From the NCBI GenBank assembly GCA_965205255.1, contig OZ242051.1, positions 2,666,001-2,730,000 on the forward strand: DNA of 64,000 nucleotides, read 5' to 3'. This DNA is from G965205255 sp965205255 (GTDB taxonomy: Bacteria; Pseudomonadota; Gammaproteobacteria; Pseudomonadales; Endozoicomonadaceae). Within the stretch, counting starts at the first letter, position 1, and every line of letters starts with the position of its first letter. Positions 1-10,070 of this stretch are shown piece after piece. The notes below the pieces were generated by a model. It was given only the letters and a program-made list of their open reading frames with translations. It made no database searches and had not been told where the DNA came from. The position numbers and the translations under genes are program-made.

Positions 1-1
1 A

Positions 2-922
2 GTTCAGCTGGCTTCTGTTCGTGCCTACTATGGCGGGTCTATGGTCGGTAAAGAATTACAGGAGATCAAAGCGCATATGCCCGATATTGACACCCGTATT
101 GCGGCTATATTTCGCAAAGATAACCCTGTCGCGGTGAATGGTAATACGGTTATTGAAGCAGATGATGAGGTGTTTTTTATTTCTGACCGAGATAATATCA
201 AGCAAGTAATGAAAGAGCTTAGACGTATAGATCAGCCATATAAACGTATATTTATTGCTGGAGGCGGAAATATTGGTTTTCGTTTGGCACAAGCGCTGGA
301 ATCAGCATATAACGTTAAAGTTATCGAACAAAATATTGAACGTTGTCAGTTTTTGTCGCAATACCTGAATAAAACAATTGTATTGAATGGTTGCTCTTCT
401 GATAAAGACCTGTTGTTGGCTGAAGGTATTGATACTACAGATGTTTATATTGCATTAACCAATGATGATGAAGCAAATGTAATGTCTTCCATGCTAGCAA
501 AAAGACTAGGTGTTCGCCGTGTGATATCCCTGATTAATAATTCAGCCTATGTAGACCTTGTCCAAGGTGGAGAAATTGATATAGCTATTTCTCCACAACA
601 TATTACAACCAGCGCTCTTTTACGGCATGTTCGCCGAGGAGATGTAGTGAATGTGCATTCTTTACGACGAGGGGCAGCAGAAGCGATAGAGGCTGTTGCT
701 CACGGAGATGAGCGATCCTCACAAGTTGTTGGCCTAAAGTTAAGCGAAATTTCTTTGCCTAAGGGGGCTTCTATTGGTGCTATTGTTCGTAATGATCAGG
801 TATTTACTGCTAACGAAGACATTCAAATTGAAACAGATGATCATGTTATTATATTTCTTACAAATAAAAAGAAAATAAGAGAAATAGAAAAACTCTTTCA
901 GGTTGGACTTGCCTTTTTTTAA
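2..922 (+). CDS. trkA: Trk potassium uptake protein TrkA (5' end outside window)
   Basis: This is the C-terminal two thirds of TrkA, the cytoplasmic NAD-binding regulator of the TrkG/TrkH potassium channel. The frame is open to the left window edge and reads through residues of the form VRAYYGGSMVGKEL, so the first internal ATG (position 41) is not the start. What remains is the end of the first RCK_C domain, the second Rossmann RCK_N domain (glycine motif GGGNIG) and a final RCK_C domain. The segments VTNDDEAN-like, AYVDLVQGG and SLRRGAAEAIEAVAHGDE are typical of gammaproteobacterial TrkA. A perfect 7-bp inverted repeat (911-927) overlaps the stop codon but has no T-tract behind it. The assignment is secure; the start cannot be seen. 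Confidence 0.96.
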   Translation, partial: VQLASVRAYYGGSMVGKELQEIKAHMPDIDTRIAAIFRKDNPVAVNGNTVIEADDEVFFISDRDNIKQVMKELRRIDQPYKRIFIAGGGNIGFRLAQALESAYNVKVIEQNIERCQFLSQYLNKTIVLNGCSSDKDLLLAEGIDTTDVYIALTNDDEANVMSSMLAKRLGVRRVISLINNSAYVDLVQGGEIDIAISPQHITTSALLRHVRRGDVVNVHSLRRGAAEAIEAVAHGDERSSQVVGLKLSEISLPKGASIGAIVRNDQVFTANEDIQIETDDHVIIFLTNKKKIREIEKLFQVGLAFF

Positions 923-1164
923 AAGGCGTTGTCTGATTAAACTAACAAGAACAACAGCCTAATTTTAGAGTACAAGCTCATTGACGTTTTTATTCAATCA
1001 ATAAGCGCAATATATTATCCAGTACAGGCTTCCAGAAGCGTTAACCCCCCAAGAAATTTCCTCGGTATAGTATTGATTAACATCTCCCGTTCCCTGAGGT
1101 CAGCTTTAATCAAATGACCGAGTTTCACCCCCCCCTTAGGCCTGTCTCATCGAACTCAGGTTAT

Positions 1165-1190
1165 AATAAAGTTCTGTTTTACAACAGAAT
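1165..1190 (-). terminator. possible weak terminator of the beta-propeller gene
   Basis: A perfect 7-bp stem (TTCTGTT/AACAGAA, 4-base loop, 1172-1189) lies just past the stop of the minus-strand gene ending at 1195. On that strand a short TTTATTATAA stretch follows. The stem has few G/C pairs, so the call is tentative. Confidence 0.4.
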
Positions 1191-1194
1191 GATT

Positions 1195-2208
1195 TTAACT
1201 AGCATGCAAGAAAATTCGATAAGGATTAGAAAATACTGGATCAGTATTTTTAGTACAATTTGTTAAAAAGCCTGTGACCGAGGAAACTTTACAAACAGAT
1301 ACACTATTTGAAAGAAGATTTGTTACATAAGCCAGTGAGCCTTGCGTATTAAAAGCAATATTGGTTGGTCTGCTAAGGCTGTTATTTCTGTCTACTTTGC
1401 AAGTACTAAAAAAACCTGTGCTCTGATTAATCTGGCATACAGATATTGAATTATTATTGTTAACTTGTGGTATATAGGCAATTGTACCCGCTGGATTTAT
1501 AGTAATGTACTTAGGATTTAAAAGATCATTGCGATCTAGATGACACTGGGTCACAAGACCTGTATTAGGGTTGATATGACATACAGATACTGCAGCAACG
1601 TAGCTGTTTGCAAGGTATGCAAAAGTGCCTTTATTATTTAAAGTAATACCGGCAAAGTGAAGAAGTGTTGGGTTGTCGTTGTATGTACAATTTTGCAATT
1701 CGCCAGAGTCAGGAGAAACCGTACACACTGACAGCTCATCGTCTTTTATATTGATGACATACGCCCATCTTCCCATAGGATTAAAAGTGATGCTTCCGAT
1801 ATCATCGATTGTGGTATCAATGCTTTTTTTACAATTTTTAAATACACCATCGGCGCTGTTAACAGAACACGCAACAACTGAATTGTTTATAAAATCAGGG
1901 AAATAGGCTAAAGAATTAGAAGGATTAAAAGAGATTTTAACTTCAGAATTTAACGGGAAACTCGTCGCTTTTTTACAGTTTTTTAGCGCTCCTGAATCTA
2001 TATCAATAACACATACAGAATAATTAATCTTAGGAGTAAGATTCTCTACGTATGCCCTCATTGTTTTGCTAGGAACATTACTAATTGGTTGAATGCCTGT
2101 TCCATACGAGTATTTACCTGCCAGTCTGACAGAGGTGGTGCCATTTGCCATTAAAGGAGATAAAAACAGCATAATAATTAAATAAATAAATGACTTCATA
2201 CAACTCAT
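1195..2208 (-). CDS. secreted YncE/lactonase-like beta-propeller protein
   Basis: An exported protein of about 337 residues. The ATG at 2208 is chosen because AAGGA lies 8 bases upstream; the longer frame to 2253 has no such site. Residues 1-21 form a hydrophobic signal peptide ending near MANG. The rest consists of about six repeats of roughly 45 residues. Each repeat carries a cysteine pair of the form SVCxVxxxxGxLxNC, then I-F-N-P-x-G-x-x-AY before the next blade, which is the periodicity of YncE/lactonase-type propellers. The regularly spaced cysteine pairs suggest one disulfide per blade in an oxidising compartment. No catalytic residues can be assigned, so a binding role is as likely as an enzymatic one. 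It is a single-gene unit convergent with trkA. Confidence 0.75.
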   Translation of the reverse strand: MSCMKSFIYLIIMLFLSPLMANGTTSVRLAGKYSYGTGIQPISNVPSKTMRAYVENLTPKINYSVCVIDIDSGALKNCKKATSFPLNSEVKISFNPSNSLAYFPDFINNSVVACSVNSADGVFKNCKKSIDTTIDDIGSITFNPMGRWAYVINIKDDELSVCTVSPDSGELQNCTYNDNPTLLHFAGITLNNKGTFAYLANSYVAAVSVCHINPNTGLVTQCHLDRNDLLNPKYITINPAGTIAYIPQVNNNNSISVCQINQSTGFFSTCKVDRNNSLSRPTNIAFNTQGSLAYVTNLLSNSVSVCKVSSVTGFLTNCTKNTDPVFSNPYRIFLHAS

Positions 2209-2715
2209 GATTTTCATCCTTAATGAATAAAAAAAATTGTGTTCAAAACACACAGTCGGGTGTGTTACTAAAGATGGATTTATCAGTTGCTTTCGGAGAT
2301 ATCTTGTTTTTAGTACTATCTGACCTCTAGCTTATCCACTCTCAATGAATGGTAAGCATGTAATGAGTTGTTATTTTATGAGAGGAATTTATTGTATGAA
2401 GCAAATGAACCTGTGATCTGACCATTTCTCATCCCAGAAAAAATAAATGTTATTTAATGGTTACCATGAAATATCTCTTCCATACATATCAAACCATAAA
2501 AACACTATTTCAGATTCGGCAGTTACCATGTTAGCAAGCACAATAACTTTATAAAACACCATTATTTTAGCAAGCATCATTGTTTTAGCAAGTACCATTA
2601 CCGATGAAAACCACAATACATGTTACACGATAAGTATATCTATTCTTGTTATAAATCAACCAGTTATCCAGAAAACAAAATGAATAACATAGAGTAAACT
2701 CTTCGTTATTCAAAA

Positions 2716-3057
2716 AAACACATGAAAAGCCCGAACTACTCTCACTGTTTGACGAGAGGATTCTCTATGATCGCACCCATCTATCTGAGTCGCAGGTAGA
2801 ACAAAAGCTGAAGCCAGCCAGCGGTGATTCAAACAGTCATCTAACCTGTGAGAAAATCGAAGCTCTTATTGCATATTTAGTGAATACCACCTACACCAAA
2901 ATGGTAGACATTTGCCAGTATGTTCAAAAGCATTGAGGGGTGGGGTACTCTCTCTCTCTCTCTCTCTCTCTGGCGTGACTCAGTATTTACATGCTTATGC
3001 CCCTTGAGCTATAAACAGCCCAAAGGGGTTCTAGTCAAAGCAGATGCTCCATTGCAG
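2716..3057 (+). pseudogene. IS630-family transposase N-terminal relic
   Basis: Translation from about 2716 gives PELLSLFDERILYDRTHLSE and then a helix-turn-helix segment containing ALIAYLVNTTYTKMVDICQY, followed by a stop. After a (CT)12 tract a second frame gives VTQYLHAYAP and LSYKQPKGVLVKADAP. These match the order of the winged-helix N-terminus of IS630 transposases (helix, then a YxVxGM-x-x-xLH segment, then SYKxPKGVPxKAD). Frame breaks and stops show it is dead, and the catalytic domain is absent. Confidence 0.65.
2948..2971 (+). repeat. (CT)12 microsatellite
   Basis: Twelve perfect CT dinucleotides inside the IS630 relic, at the point where its reading frame breaks. Slippage here probably helped inactivate the element. 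Confidence 0.95.
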
Positions 3058-3066
3058 TAAAGGTTC

Positions 3067-3204
3067 TTTGTTGTTTTTTTACGCTGGACATTGCCTCTAG
3101 AATCTTATTTACTGTGTCTTCCATGGATTATCTTCTATTCGTATTGTTGAACTAACAGATAATACTCATGGAAGAAAAAGAGTCCAAAATTATCCGAAGT
3201 ATTG
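3067..3204. repeat. dispersed palindromic repeat A, copy 1
   Basis: About 138 bp closely matching 52332-52470. The core is an inverted repeat: CTTCCATGGATTATCT facing AGATAATACTCATGGAAG (about 3119-3176). No gene is needed to explain it. It could be a small non-autonomous mobile element or the end of an insertion sequence. With the IS630 relic it accounts for most of the 1 kb gap before corB; I see no gene in the rest (2254-2715). Confidence 0.75.
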
Positions 3205-3273
3205 TTATTGAGAAATAAACAGAACTTATGGATAATAGAGTAGGATTATCAATAATACGGGGTTACTTTTCTT

Positions 3274-4536
3274 TTGGACAGTTCACAAATATCGTTAGGT
3301 TTCTTATTAACGTTACTGGCTATCCTTATTTTGCTCTCAGCGTTTTTTTCTAGCGCTGAAACCGGAATGATGGCACTTAATCGTTACCGCTTACGGCATC
3401 AGGCAAAAAAAGGAAGCAAAGGTGCAAAACGGGTAATGCGCCTTTTGCAAAGAACTGACCGGCTTCTAAGTGCTATATTGATTGGCAATAACTTTATTAA
3501 TATTTTTGCTTCATCATTAGCAACAATGGTTGCTCTACATCTGTTTGGTGATGCAGGCATTGTGATAGCAACAATTTTTCTGACATTTGTTTTATTAATA
3601 TTTGGTGAAGTGACCCCAAAAATGTTTGCAGCAATGCATCCTGAGCGAATCGCATTAACTGCTTCTCCTGTATTAAGTATTCTGATGAAACTGCTATATC
3701 CGATGACTATTACCATCAATGCGGTTTCTGTAGGTATACTACGATTATTCGGAGTCAAAACATCTTCTGTGCCACAGGATCATCTAAGTCAGGAAGAGCT
3801 TAGGACATTACTACATGAAGCCGGAGGTTTATTGCCTCGAAAACGTCAGGTTATGTTACTGGGTGTTCTTGACCTTGATGCGGTAGATGTAGATCATATT
3901 ATGATACCCAGAAATGAAATAGTCGGCATCGATTTAGATAATAATATCGAAGATATTCTTTTAACGCTAAAAGAAGTTCAGCATACACGATTGCCGGTTT
4001 ATCAGGGTGATACCAATAAAGTGGTGGGGCTTTTGCATATTCGAAGTGTAGCCAGAATGATTGCACAAAATGCGGTAACAAAAAAAAGGATTCGTGAGGA
4101 AATGGATGCACCCTACTATGTGCCGGAGGGTACGCCTTTAAATACCCAACTTTATAACTTTCAAAAGGAAAAGCGTCGTCTGGCGTTTGTTGTGGATGAA
4201 TACGGTGATATTCAGGGGCTAGTAGCTTTGGAGGATATACTTGAGGAAATTGTTGGCAAATTCACCAGTGATGTTGATGATAGTAACGATGATGTAATTC
4301 CACGAACCGATGGTGGTTTTACCATTAAAGGTACAGCTAATATATGGGAAATTAACAAGCTGCTTAACTGGGATCTACCCATTGATGGCCCTAAAACATT
4401 AAACGGCCTTATTATGGAAGTACTAGAGGTTATTCCTGATGGTCTAAGTTGCTTGATGATTGAACACTACTGTATAGAAATACTGACACTCTCTGGAAAT
4501 AAAGTGGAAACAGCACGGATTACTGTCAAAGACTAA
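3274..4536 (+). CDS. corB: CNNM/CorB-family transporter (DUF21 + CBS pair + CorC_HlyC)
   Basis: A 420-residue inner-membrane protein matching the YfjD/CorB family throughout, linked to magnesium/cobalt efflux. Domains: an N-terminal DUF21/CNNM membrane domain (about residues 5-185; SAETGMMALNRYRLRH and IGNNFINI are family signatures); two CBS domains (about 200-330; MIPRNEIVGID, LPVYQGD, VVDEYGDIQGLVALEDILEE); a C-terminal CorC_HlyC domain (about 345-420). The start is TTG at 3274; a GGGG run about 10 bases upstream is the only plausible ribosome site. It is monocistronic, with 180 bp to the next gene. The exact ion moved is not shown by the sequence. Confidence 0.9.
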   Translation: MDSSQISLGFLLTLLAILILLSAFFSSAETGMMALNRYRLRHQAKKGSKGAKRVMRLLQRTDRLLSAILIGNNFINIFASSLATMVALHLFGDAGIVIATIFLTFVLLIFGEVTPKMFAAMHPERIALTASPVLSILMKLLYPMTITINAVSVGILRLFGVKTSSVPQDHLSQEELRTLLHEAGGLLPRKRQVMLLGVLDLDAVDVDHIMIPRNEIVGIDLDNNIEDILLTLKEVQHTRLPVYQGDTNKVVGLLHIRSVARMIAQNAVTKKRIREEMDAPYYVPEGTPLNTQLYNFQKEKRRLAFVVDEYGDIQGLVALEDILEEIVGKFTSDVDDSNDDVIPRTDGGFTIKGTANIWEINKLLNWDLPIDGPKTLNGLIMEVLEVIPDGLSCLMIEHYCIEILTLSGNKVETARITVKD

Positions 4537-4718
4537 TAACTTATTAGTGACTGAACAATGAGCTTTGTTACGTTTTACTTCAGGTAAAAGTGTGTTATAA
4601 GGCCGACATTTTGTCGTTTGTTTTTATCTTTCTTTTTTTTTTACTGTTTTATGAGTGTAAGGCTCTATGCTTATTGAAAAGAAGCGGGCAAATCATACGA
4701 ATTAAAGGGAATTAACGT

Positions 4719-7700
4719 ATGTCGGGTAATACAAGGGTGCCATCACACCAGATAACACAACAACATACTCCAGATAAATATGATTTTAAGACCTTTCAGA
4801 ACAAGATTAAAAATGGTCAGATATCATTAACACAAGATGAAAATGGAGCCCTTCAGCTTGAAGGTAAAGTTGTTTATATCTCAAAAAAATCAAAAGTTAT
4901 TGTTAACGAGTCAAAAGCGTCTAAATGGCAACGATTTGTCCACAAAGTTCTTCAAACTATTGGCAGACGCTCTAAAGATATCTCATGTGAAGAATTTCAT
5001 TACCAGTCTGTTTGCAAACAATCAAAGCTATTGAAAAATCGCCTGACTTCAAAGTTTGACATTCATACGAGTGGTTCTTCTTTAACTAAACGGGTTCATT
5101 TTGCCGTAAAAGGTTTTGTTGAGCATATTTTACCTAAAGAAATTTTAAACAAATGCAATAAGAAACAGCATAAATTGATGGTAAGTATGGGAAGCAAATA
5201 TCTCAGAATCTTAGCAAGCCCGATGGAAATTCGAAATCACTTAACCACACTTGCGAAACAAACAATGATTAGTTTACCTAGCCCTGCCGTTGCAGAAAGT
5301 AATCTACATGAGAAATTTCTTCAAAATATTGAAAATGGCATTTCACATTTTGTAAAAAAACAGTGTTCCTGGGAAGAGGCTATAAAAAATATAAGAGAAA
5401 AAAATAAAATTTTGATAGAACAGCAATTGATTAACTCCAAGGGAAATAGTAATAAAAAAGATGCTTTTGGTCTAAACAGTACTTCTCTTTTTGGAGAAAC
5501 AGCAGCTACAGAGTGGTTTGAATATTCTGAGTGTGTGTTATCAGTAATTGAACATGAGGCAAAACAGATTTGTTCTGTAACCGGTAGCAGTGGAAAGATC
5601 AGTTCTGTTATGACAATTTTTCCGTGTAACATGGATTCTTCTCTTAAATTTCAGGCATTAAAAGATTCTGAGGTAGAAGCTAAAGCCCATAACGTAGTCT
5701 GTGCACAACCAAGACCATACAATAAGCTAAATGATGATATGCCAGAGTCCGATAAAATTTCGGCTCTGTTTGCAAGTGATAAAACTACTGGTACAGAAAA
5801 AGAAACATCTCAGAAAATTTCTGATACCAAAGTTGGGACAGAGCCTACTATGTTTAAGATGGCTTGCTTTAAGGAGAAAGGGGCATTACGTTTAAGCGTA
5901 GATGGTATTTTACATCAGCCGGATAATGGATCGATTGCTCGGTTTCACCTCACCAGAGAAGACGGCCAGATAGTTCAGGTATTTCAGTCTAAAGAAGCCA
6001 TGAATGCCTATATACAATCAGTACATAAATATCGGACGAATTCTTATCAAACTAAACAAAAGAACTTAAACAAACCAGAACAATCAACGTCAGTTAAATC
6101 TCACTTAATGTATGACTATCTTACAGATAGCCCTGAGTGGTTAGAAAAATCTAAACAACATACTTCTATAGAAGAAACAACTGAGAGCCTGAAATACGGG
6201 CTCGCATATCTGGATATTCAGCACTCAGTGGACTCTGATACTCCCATCATCATGCTATCAGCCGTTGACGGTATAGTCCTTGCCGAACCTTTAGGTGCAG
6301 AGGAAGAAATAATTTTGCACTTGCCTGCTATTGATATAACTAAAGATAATTGCTCACAGCACAGACTGATTCAAAAAACCACTCATCAGGCTTGCTTATT
6401 AAAGGAACCTTTTGATATTCATGGTTTGGATGTATTTAGACACAAAGGAAAAACAAAAGTCAATGTGTTTACAAGCAAAATTCAGGCATGCGAGCATATT
6501 GAAAATTGTAAAGCTCAGGTAAGTGAAAAAATCGCACTGTGTAACTATAATATCGACCGTTTAAAATCAGTAAAAGCTAACAAAGGCAGTATAATAATAG
6601 AGTTTAAAAAAGAGCTTGAACGCCTGAAACTATCAATTAATACCATAGGTGAAGATGTCGCATGGTTAGATGAAACTGGTTGTAGCATTACTTTTGCTCA
6701 GACGATTAAAGCTGGTGAAGTGGAAATTTATACAAAAAATGATGATGTACTAGAGAAAATAAATGAAACACCTGTTCAAGATCCGGTATATGGAGACAAA
6801 TCTGAAGGGACAAAACCAGAGACAGTATCAGAGATAACTGATAATGATATTTTATGGCCATCAATGAATTTTGATTTGCCAGAAGACCATAAAAAAACAA
6901 CTCCAGAAGAGACATTTGCCGACTATAAAAACAATTACCCAGATCTATATGAAAAAATGGTTGCTAATGAAAAACAGCGGATTAAGGATGGAGAGCAAAA
7001 AATTCAGTTAAGCAGGAGTAAACAATCACCGCTACCCGTTATTATTGACACTGATGAAAATATACAATCTCCTGAAGATACACAAGAGGAATCAATACAA
7101 TCTCCTGAAGATACACAAGAAGAATCAATACAATCTTCTGAAGGTGCTCAAGACGAACTAAAACATTGGCACAAAAATTTTCCGGATGTTTTAAGTGAGG
7201 TAACCAATATGGATTGGGGGACTATTGAAACCGATAAACCTCAGTCGTTAAAGGCAGAGTCCTTGTATAAGAACCGTATTGATTATTTAAAGCAAAAGTT
7301 TTTTTCAAAAGCACGTCCGGTCGACATCAAAAAAGAGCCTTTTTCATCTCGTTTGCTGCTCGAAATTAAAAAAGAACCTATTACCATAGGTGCTGATGCA
7401 CTGGAACGTTTGTTAGGTTATGTGGCAGTCAATGAATCAATAATACGTTTAAAGGATATACGACAGCTTAAACTTCCTGATAGTACTTTGTTAAAATGTT
7501 TTGGTGTTTCGGAAGACAAGGCAAAATTTATTGATGAGTATGCGGGAGATATTTGTTTACAATTATTTACAATACACTACAAAGCAAGTGGTAAAAGAAA
7601 AACGATGCTGGAGTCTCTGATAAAAAAAATACCTGGATGGCAGTCGTACAAAAACAGAGCACAGTTATTGAAGGAAATTACAGTTCGTCGTCAGGAACAA

Positions 7701-10070
7701 GGTTTACCTGAAATTAATTTAACAGAAATATCAGAACAAACCGTTGAGAGATTGTTGGTTTTACAGTATGCAGAAGGTATTATTTCTAAAAAGAAATTAT
7801 TTGCGGTTAACATCAATCAACGAGATGTGATGCAGTGGCTGGAAGTTGATTTAAACAGCTCACCTGAAGCGCAGTTTCAAAAATTACACCAACAGTTGAC
7901 TGCCGGAGTTATCTGTCCGGCTGTGTTTTTTGAAGTTTGCGGTGCTATATCTGGTGGTAAACAGATGGCTTACCAGCTAAATGTAGTGAATATGTTGGAA
8001 CCTGGCATTTTAGTTTCGTTACCTGCAAATAGCCACTGGGATGATAACAACCTTCCAGACAACATTGTATCCAAAGCTAATCTTAAATTGTGCATGAAGC
8101 GATACTTTGGCTCGCCATTACCTAAAAACAAAACAGACGCATTTAACCGCTTGTACGTTCGCTGTTATAACACAAAGAATTTACAAAACCCTGCCTGTAT
8201 GAAGGCACTAGCTTCATTGGATGGTGAACAAAAGTTTAACAAAATAAATTTGATTGAATCAGCTATTGGTAGCAAGAGGACCGCACAACTACTTGAGGCT
8301 GGCAAGCTAAACAATATTGTACAAATTCACAATTTACTAACAAACAGCTGTGTACATGGAAAAGTTTCTGTTGAACAGCTGGAACAGACTGGTATGACGG
8401 CAATTGATATTATTAGTCATATGTCTGATTTGGAAATATGTACACTGGTAGCAAAAAAACAAATTCATACAGATATGCTTAATGAAGCAGGCGTTACATT
8501 AGAAAGTCTTAAAGAAGGTGGTAGGCGAACAGAGTTGTTGCAAGCGCATACGAAGGAAGAAGAATTTAAACGCTGGGAGGCCAATAGAGAGCTTTCTGAT
8601 AAGTTTGTGACAGCAAAATTAATGGAATTGTGTAAAACCAAAGAGCTGTCACCGGCGAAATTGGACGTTGTAGGTATAAAACTTCCTAAAATATTAGAAC
8701 AGCTTTCATCGGAAAATAGAATAGAGCTTTGTTTAAAAGGTGATATTGACTCCAAAACCATTACTGATGACCTTAAAAATGCCGACTGGGAGTGGGTGTT
8801 AGGACTGGAATCTTCAGCATCAGATTCAGAAAAATTTATACGTTTAAAGAGTATTCTTGATAAAGAAAAGTTCGTAGAAGATTCGAAAAAAACACTTATT
8901 CCACAAGCGTTATCACTGGTTTTACCAGATGTACCGTGTCATGTAATGGCAGCATTTGGATATAAAGATACAAGTCATTCAGCTAGTTCATTGAAGCAAC
9001 AAGCTGAACTTCTCTATGTGGCAGGGGCACTTTCTGAAGAAGCCATGTATATGATGGGCTATTTTGGTGCTGACCTTTCAGTACTTAAGCATTCACAAAA
9101 AACGCCTATTCCACTGAATAAGTTATCACCTGAAATACTTATGAATTTAGAGTTTGAGTGCCTTAAGAAGCCATGGATTATGAGCAAGTTTGTTTCTGAA
9201 CCTAAAGAACCTGGTAATGACTTACCGTTATCAGAATTTACATTTAATGCCAGTGATTGTAAAAATGATGAACATATTGATCCGTTAACTAGTTTATCAT
9301 CGTTAACAACTGTAAGCGAAATGGGTGAGGCTGAACAACGACCAAAGTCAGAAGAAGCAACGCAGCCTGATGAGTCATTAAGAACAGAAGAAATAGAAGA
9401 AACAGAAGAAATAGAAGAAACAGAAGAAATAGAAGAAATAGAAGAAATAGAAGAAATAGAAGAAACAACACACCCTGTTGAGCTATTAAAAACAGAACAA
9501 ACAGCGCAACCTGATGAGCCATTAAAAAAAGAAGAAGCAAAAAGATTCTTTAATGATCCGTCAGGGGCAGAAAAAAAACCAATCCTTAATGAATTGTCAG
9601 AAACAGAAGAAGAAACAATTAAGGACGATGAGCAATTGAACGATAGGAAAGCTGAGAGAGCTATAGACATACCCTTGCATTCTTCAGAAGAGCTGACTGA
9701 AACGCCAGTTATATCTGCACCACCACCCCCACCACCATTTGTTTCTTCAACGTTGCAGACAAAAAGCAAGAGCAAAAAAAAACCTGCGGAAAAACTCTCA
9801 GAAAAAGCAACGACATCGCGCCCCCAGAATAATCGTCAGGATCTATTGAGTCAGATAACTGCAGGCTTTAAATTACGTTCGGTGACTGCTAAAAAGAAAG
9901 ATAATGAAAGCCAGATGGCTGAAACAGATAGTGAGCAGAATAAATCCAAGTCTGAAAAAAATGAATTAAAGCCTACCAGTAAGGGAAATAGTTTACAGCA
10001 ACCCGATAAGGGAAAAACATCGACAACGCCCCCCCAGAATAATCCCCTCGACAACGCCCCCCCAGAATAA
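4719..10070 (+). CDS. giant low-complexity protein, candidate host-directed effector (frameshifted)
   Basis: A 1783-residue protein without a family I recognise. AAGGGA sits 9 bases before the ATG. There is no signal peptide and no membrane segment. Features: a mostly helical N-terminal half; tandem 11-residue repeats SPEDTQEESIQ near 781-807; two IKKEP motifs near 868 and 880; a helical central region (about 880-1480); EEI/EET triplet repeats near 1556-1585; seven prolines near 1667; and the first copy of a 70-residue Lys/Glu-rich repeat at the end. Position 10049 begins a second copy of a 28-bp unit, which shifts the frame and gives the stop at 10070. Without it the frame would run on to 10935. 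Size, composition and repeats resemble secreted proteins of intracellular bacteria; that role is inference. Confidence 0.8.
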   Translation: MSGNTRVPSHQITQQHTPDKYDFKTFQNKIKNGQISLTQDENGALQLEGKVVYISKKSKVIVNESKASKWQRFVHKVLQTIGRRSKDISCEEFHYQSVCKQSKLLKNRLTSKFDIHTSGSSLTKRVHFAVKGFVEHILPKEILNKCNKKQHKLMVSMGSKYLRILASPMEIRNHLTTLAKQTMISLPSPAVAESNLHEKFLQNIENGISHFVKKQCSWEEAIKNIREKNKILIEQQLINSKGNSNKKDAFGLNSTSLFGETAATEWFEYSECVLSVIEHEAKQICSVTGSSGKISSVMTIFPCNMDSSLKFQALKDSEVEAKAHNVVCAQPRPYNKLNDDMPESDKISALFASDKTTGTEKETSQKISDTKVGTEPTMFKMACFKEKGALRLSVDGILHQPDNGSIARFHLTREDGQIVQVFQSKEAMNAYIQSVHKYRTNSYQTKQKNLNKPEQSTSVKSHLMYDYLTDSPEWLEKSKQHTSIEETTESLKYGLAYLDIQHSVDSDTPIIMLSAVDGIVLAEPLGAEEEIILHLPAIDITKDNCSQHRLIQKTTHQACLLKEPFDIHGLDVFRHKGKTKVNVFTSKIQACEHIENCKAQVSEKIALCNYNIDRLKSVKANKGSIIIEFKKELERLKLSINTIGEDVAWLDETGCSITFAQTIKAGEVEIYTKNDDVLEKINETPVQDPVYGDKSEGTKPETVSEITDNDILWPSMNFDLPEDHKKTTPEETFADYKNNYPDLYEKMVANEKQRIKDGEQKIQLSRSKQSPLPVIIDTDENIQSPEDTQEESIQSPEDTQEESIQSSEGAQDELKHWHKNFPDVLSEVTNMDWGTIETDKPQSLKAESLYKNRIDYLKQKFFSKARPVDIKKEPFSSRLLLEIKKEPITIGADALERLLGYVAVNESIIRLKDIRQLKLPDSTLLKCFGVSEDKAKFIDEYAGDICLQLFTIHYKASGKRKTMLESLIKKIPGWQSYKNRAQLLKEITVRRQEQGLPEINLTEISEQTVERLLVLQYAEGIISKKKLFAVNINQRDVMQWLEVDLNSSPEAQFQKLHQQLTAGVICPAVFFEVCGAISGGKQMAYQLNVVNMLEPGILVSLPANSHWDDNNLPDNIVSKANLKLCMKRYFGSPLPKNKTDAFNRLYVRCYNTKNLQNPACMKALASLDGEQKFNKINLIESAIGSKRTAQLLEAGKLNNIVQIHNLLTNSCVHGKVSVEQLEQTGMTAIDIISHMSDLEICTLVAKKQIHTDMLNEAGVTLESLKEGGRRTELLQAHTKEEEFKRWEANRELSDKFVTAKLMELCKTKELSPAKLDVVGIKLPKILEQLSSENRIELCLKGDIDSKTITDDLKNADWEWVLGLESSASDSEKFIRLKSILDKEKFVEDSKKTLIPQALSLVLPDVPCHVMAAFGYKDTSHSASSLKQQAELLYVAGALSEEAMYMMGYFGADLSVLKHSQKTPIPLNKLSPEILMNLEFECLKKPWIMSKFVSEPKEPGNDLPLSEFTFNASDCKNDEHIDPLTSLSSLTTVSEMGEAEQRPKSEEATQPDESLRTEEIEETEEIEETEEIEEIEEIEEIEETTHPVELLKTEQTAQPDEPLKKEEAKRFFNDPSGAEKKPILNELSETEEETIKDDEQLNDRKAERAIDIPLHSSEELTETPVISAPPPPPPFVSSTLQTKSKSKKKPAEKLSEKATTSRPQNNRQDLLSQITAGFKLRSVTAKKKDNESQMAETDSEQNKSKSEKNELKPTSKGNSLQQPDKGKTSTTPPQNNPLDNAPPE
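7063..7143 (+). repeat. 33-bp in-frame tandem repeats
   Basis: About two and a half near-identical 33-bp units encode SPEDTQEESIQ. Because 33 is a multiple of three, copy-number change would keep the frame. Confidence 0.85.
9386..9467 (+). repeat. 9-bp tandem repeats encoding EEI/EET
   Basis: Roughly nine units of GAAGAAATA or GAAGAAACA in a row give an acidic tripeptide repeat. Expansion or contraction stays in frame. Confidence 0.9.

Noticed and set aside
911..927. Perfect 7-bp inverted repeat over the trkA stop as a terminator
   Set aside because: The stem is mostly A-T and has no T-tract on either strand.
9059..9775. 238-codon minus-strand frame opposite the giant gene
   Set aside because: A shadow of the low-complexity Glu/Ile/Thr repeats; it reads as Ser/Val repeats with no start signal.
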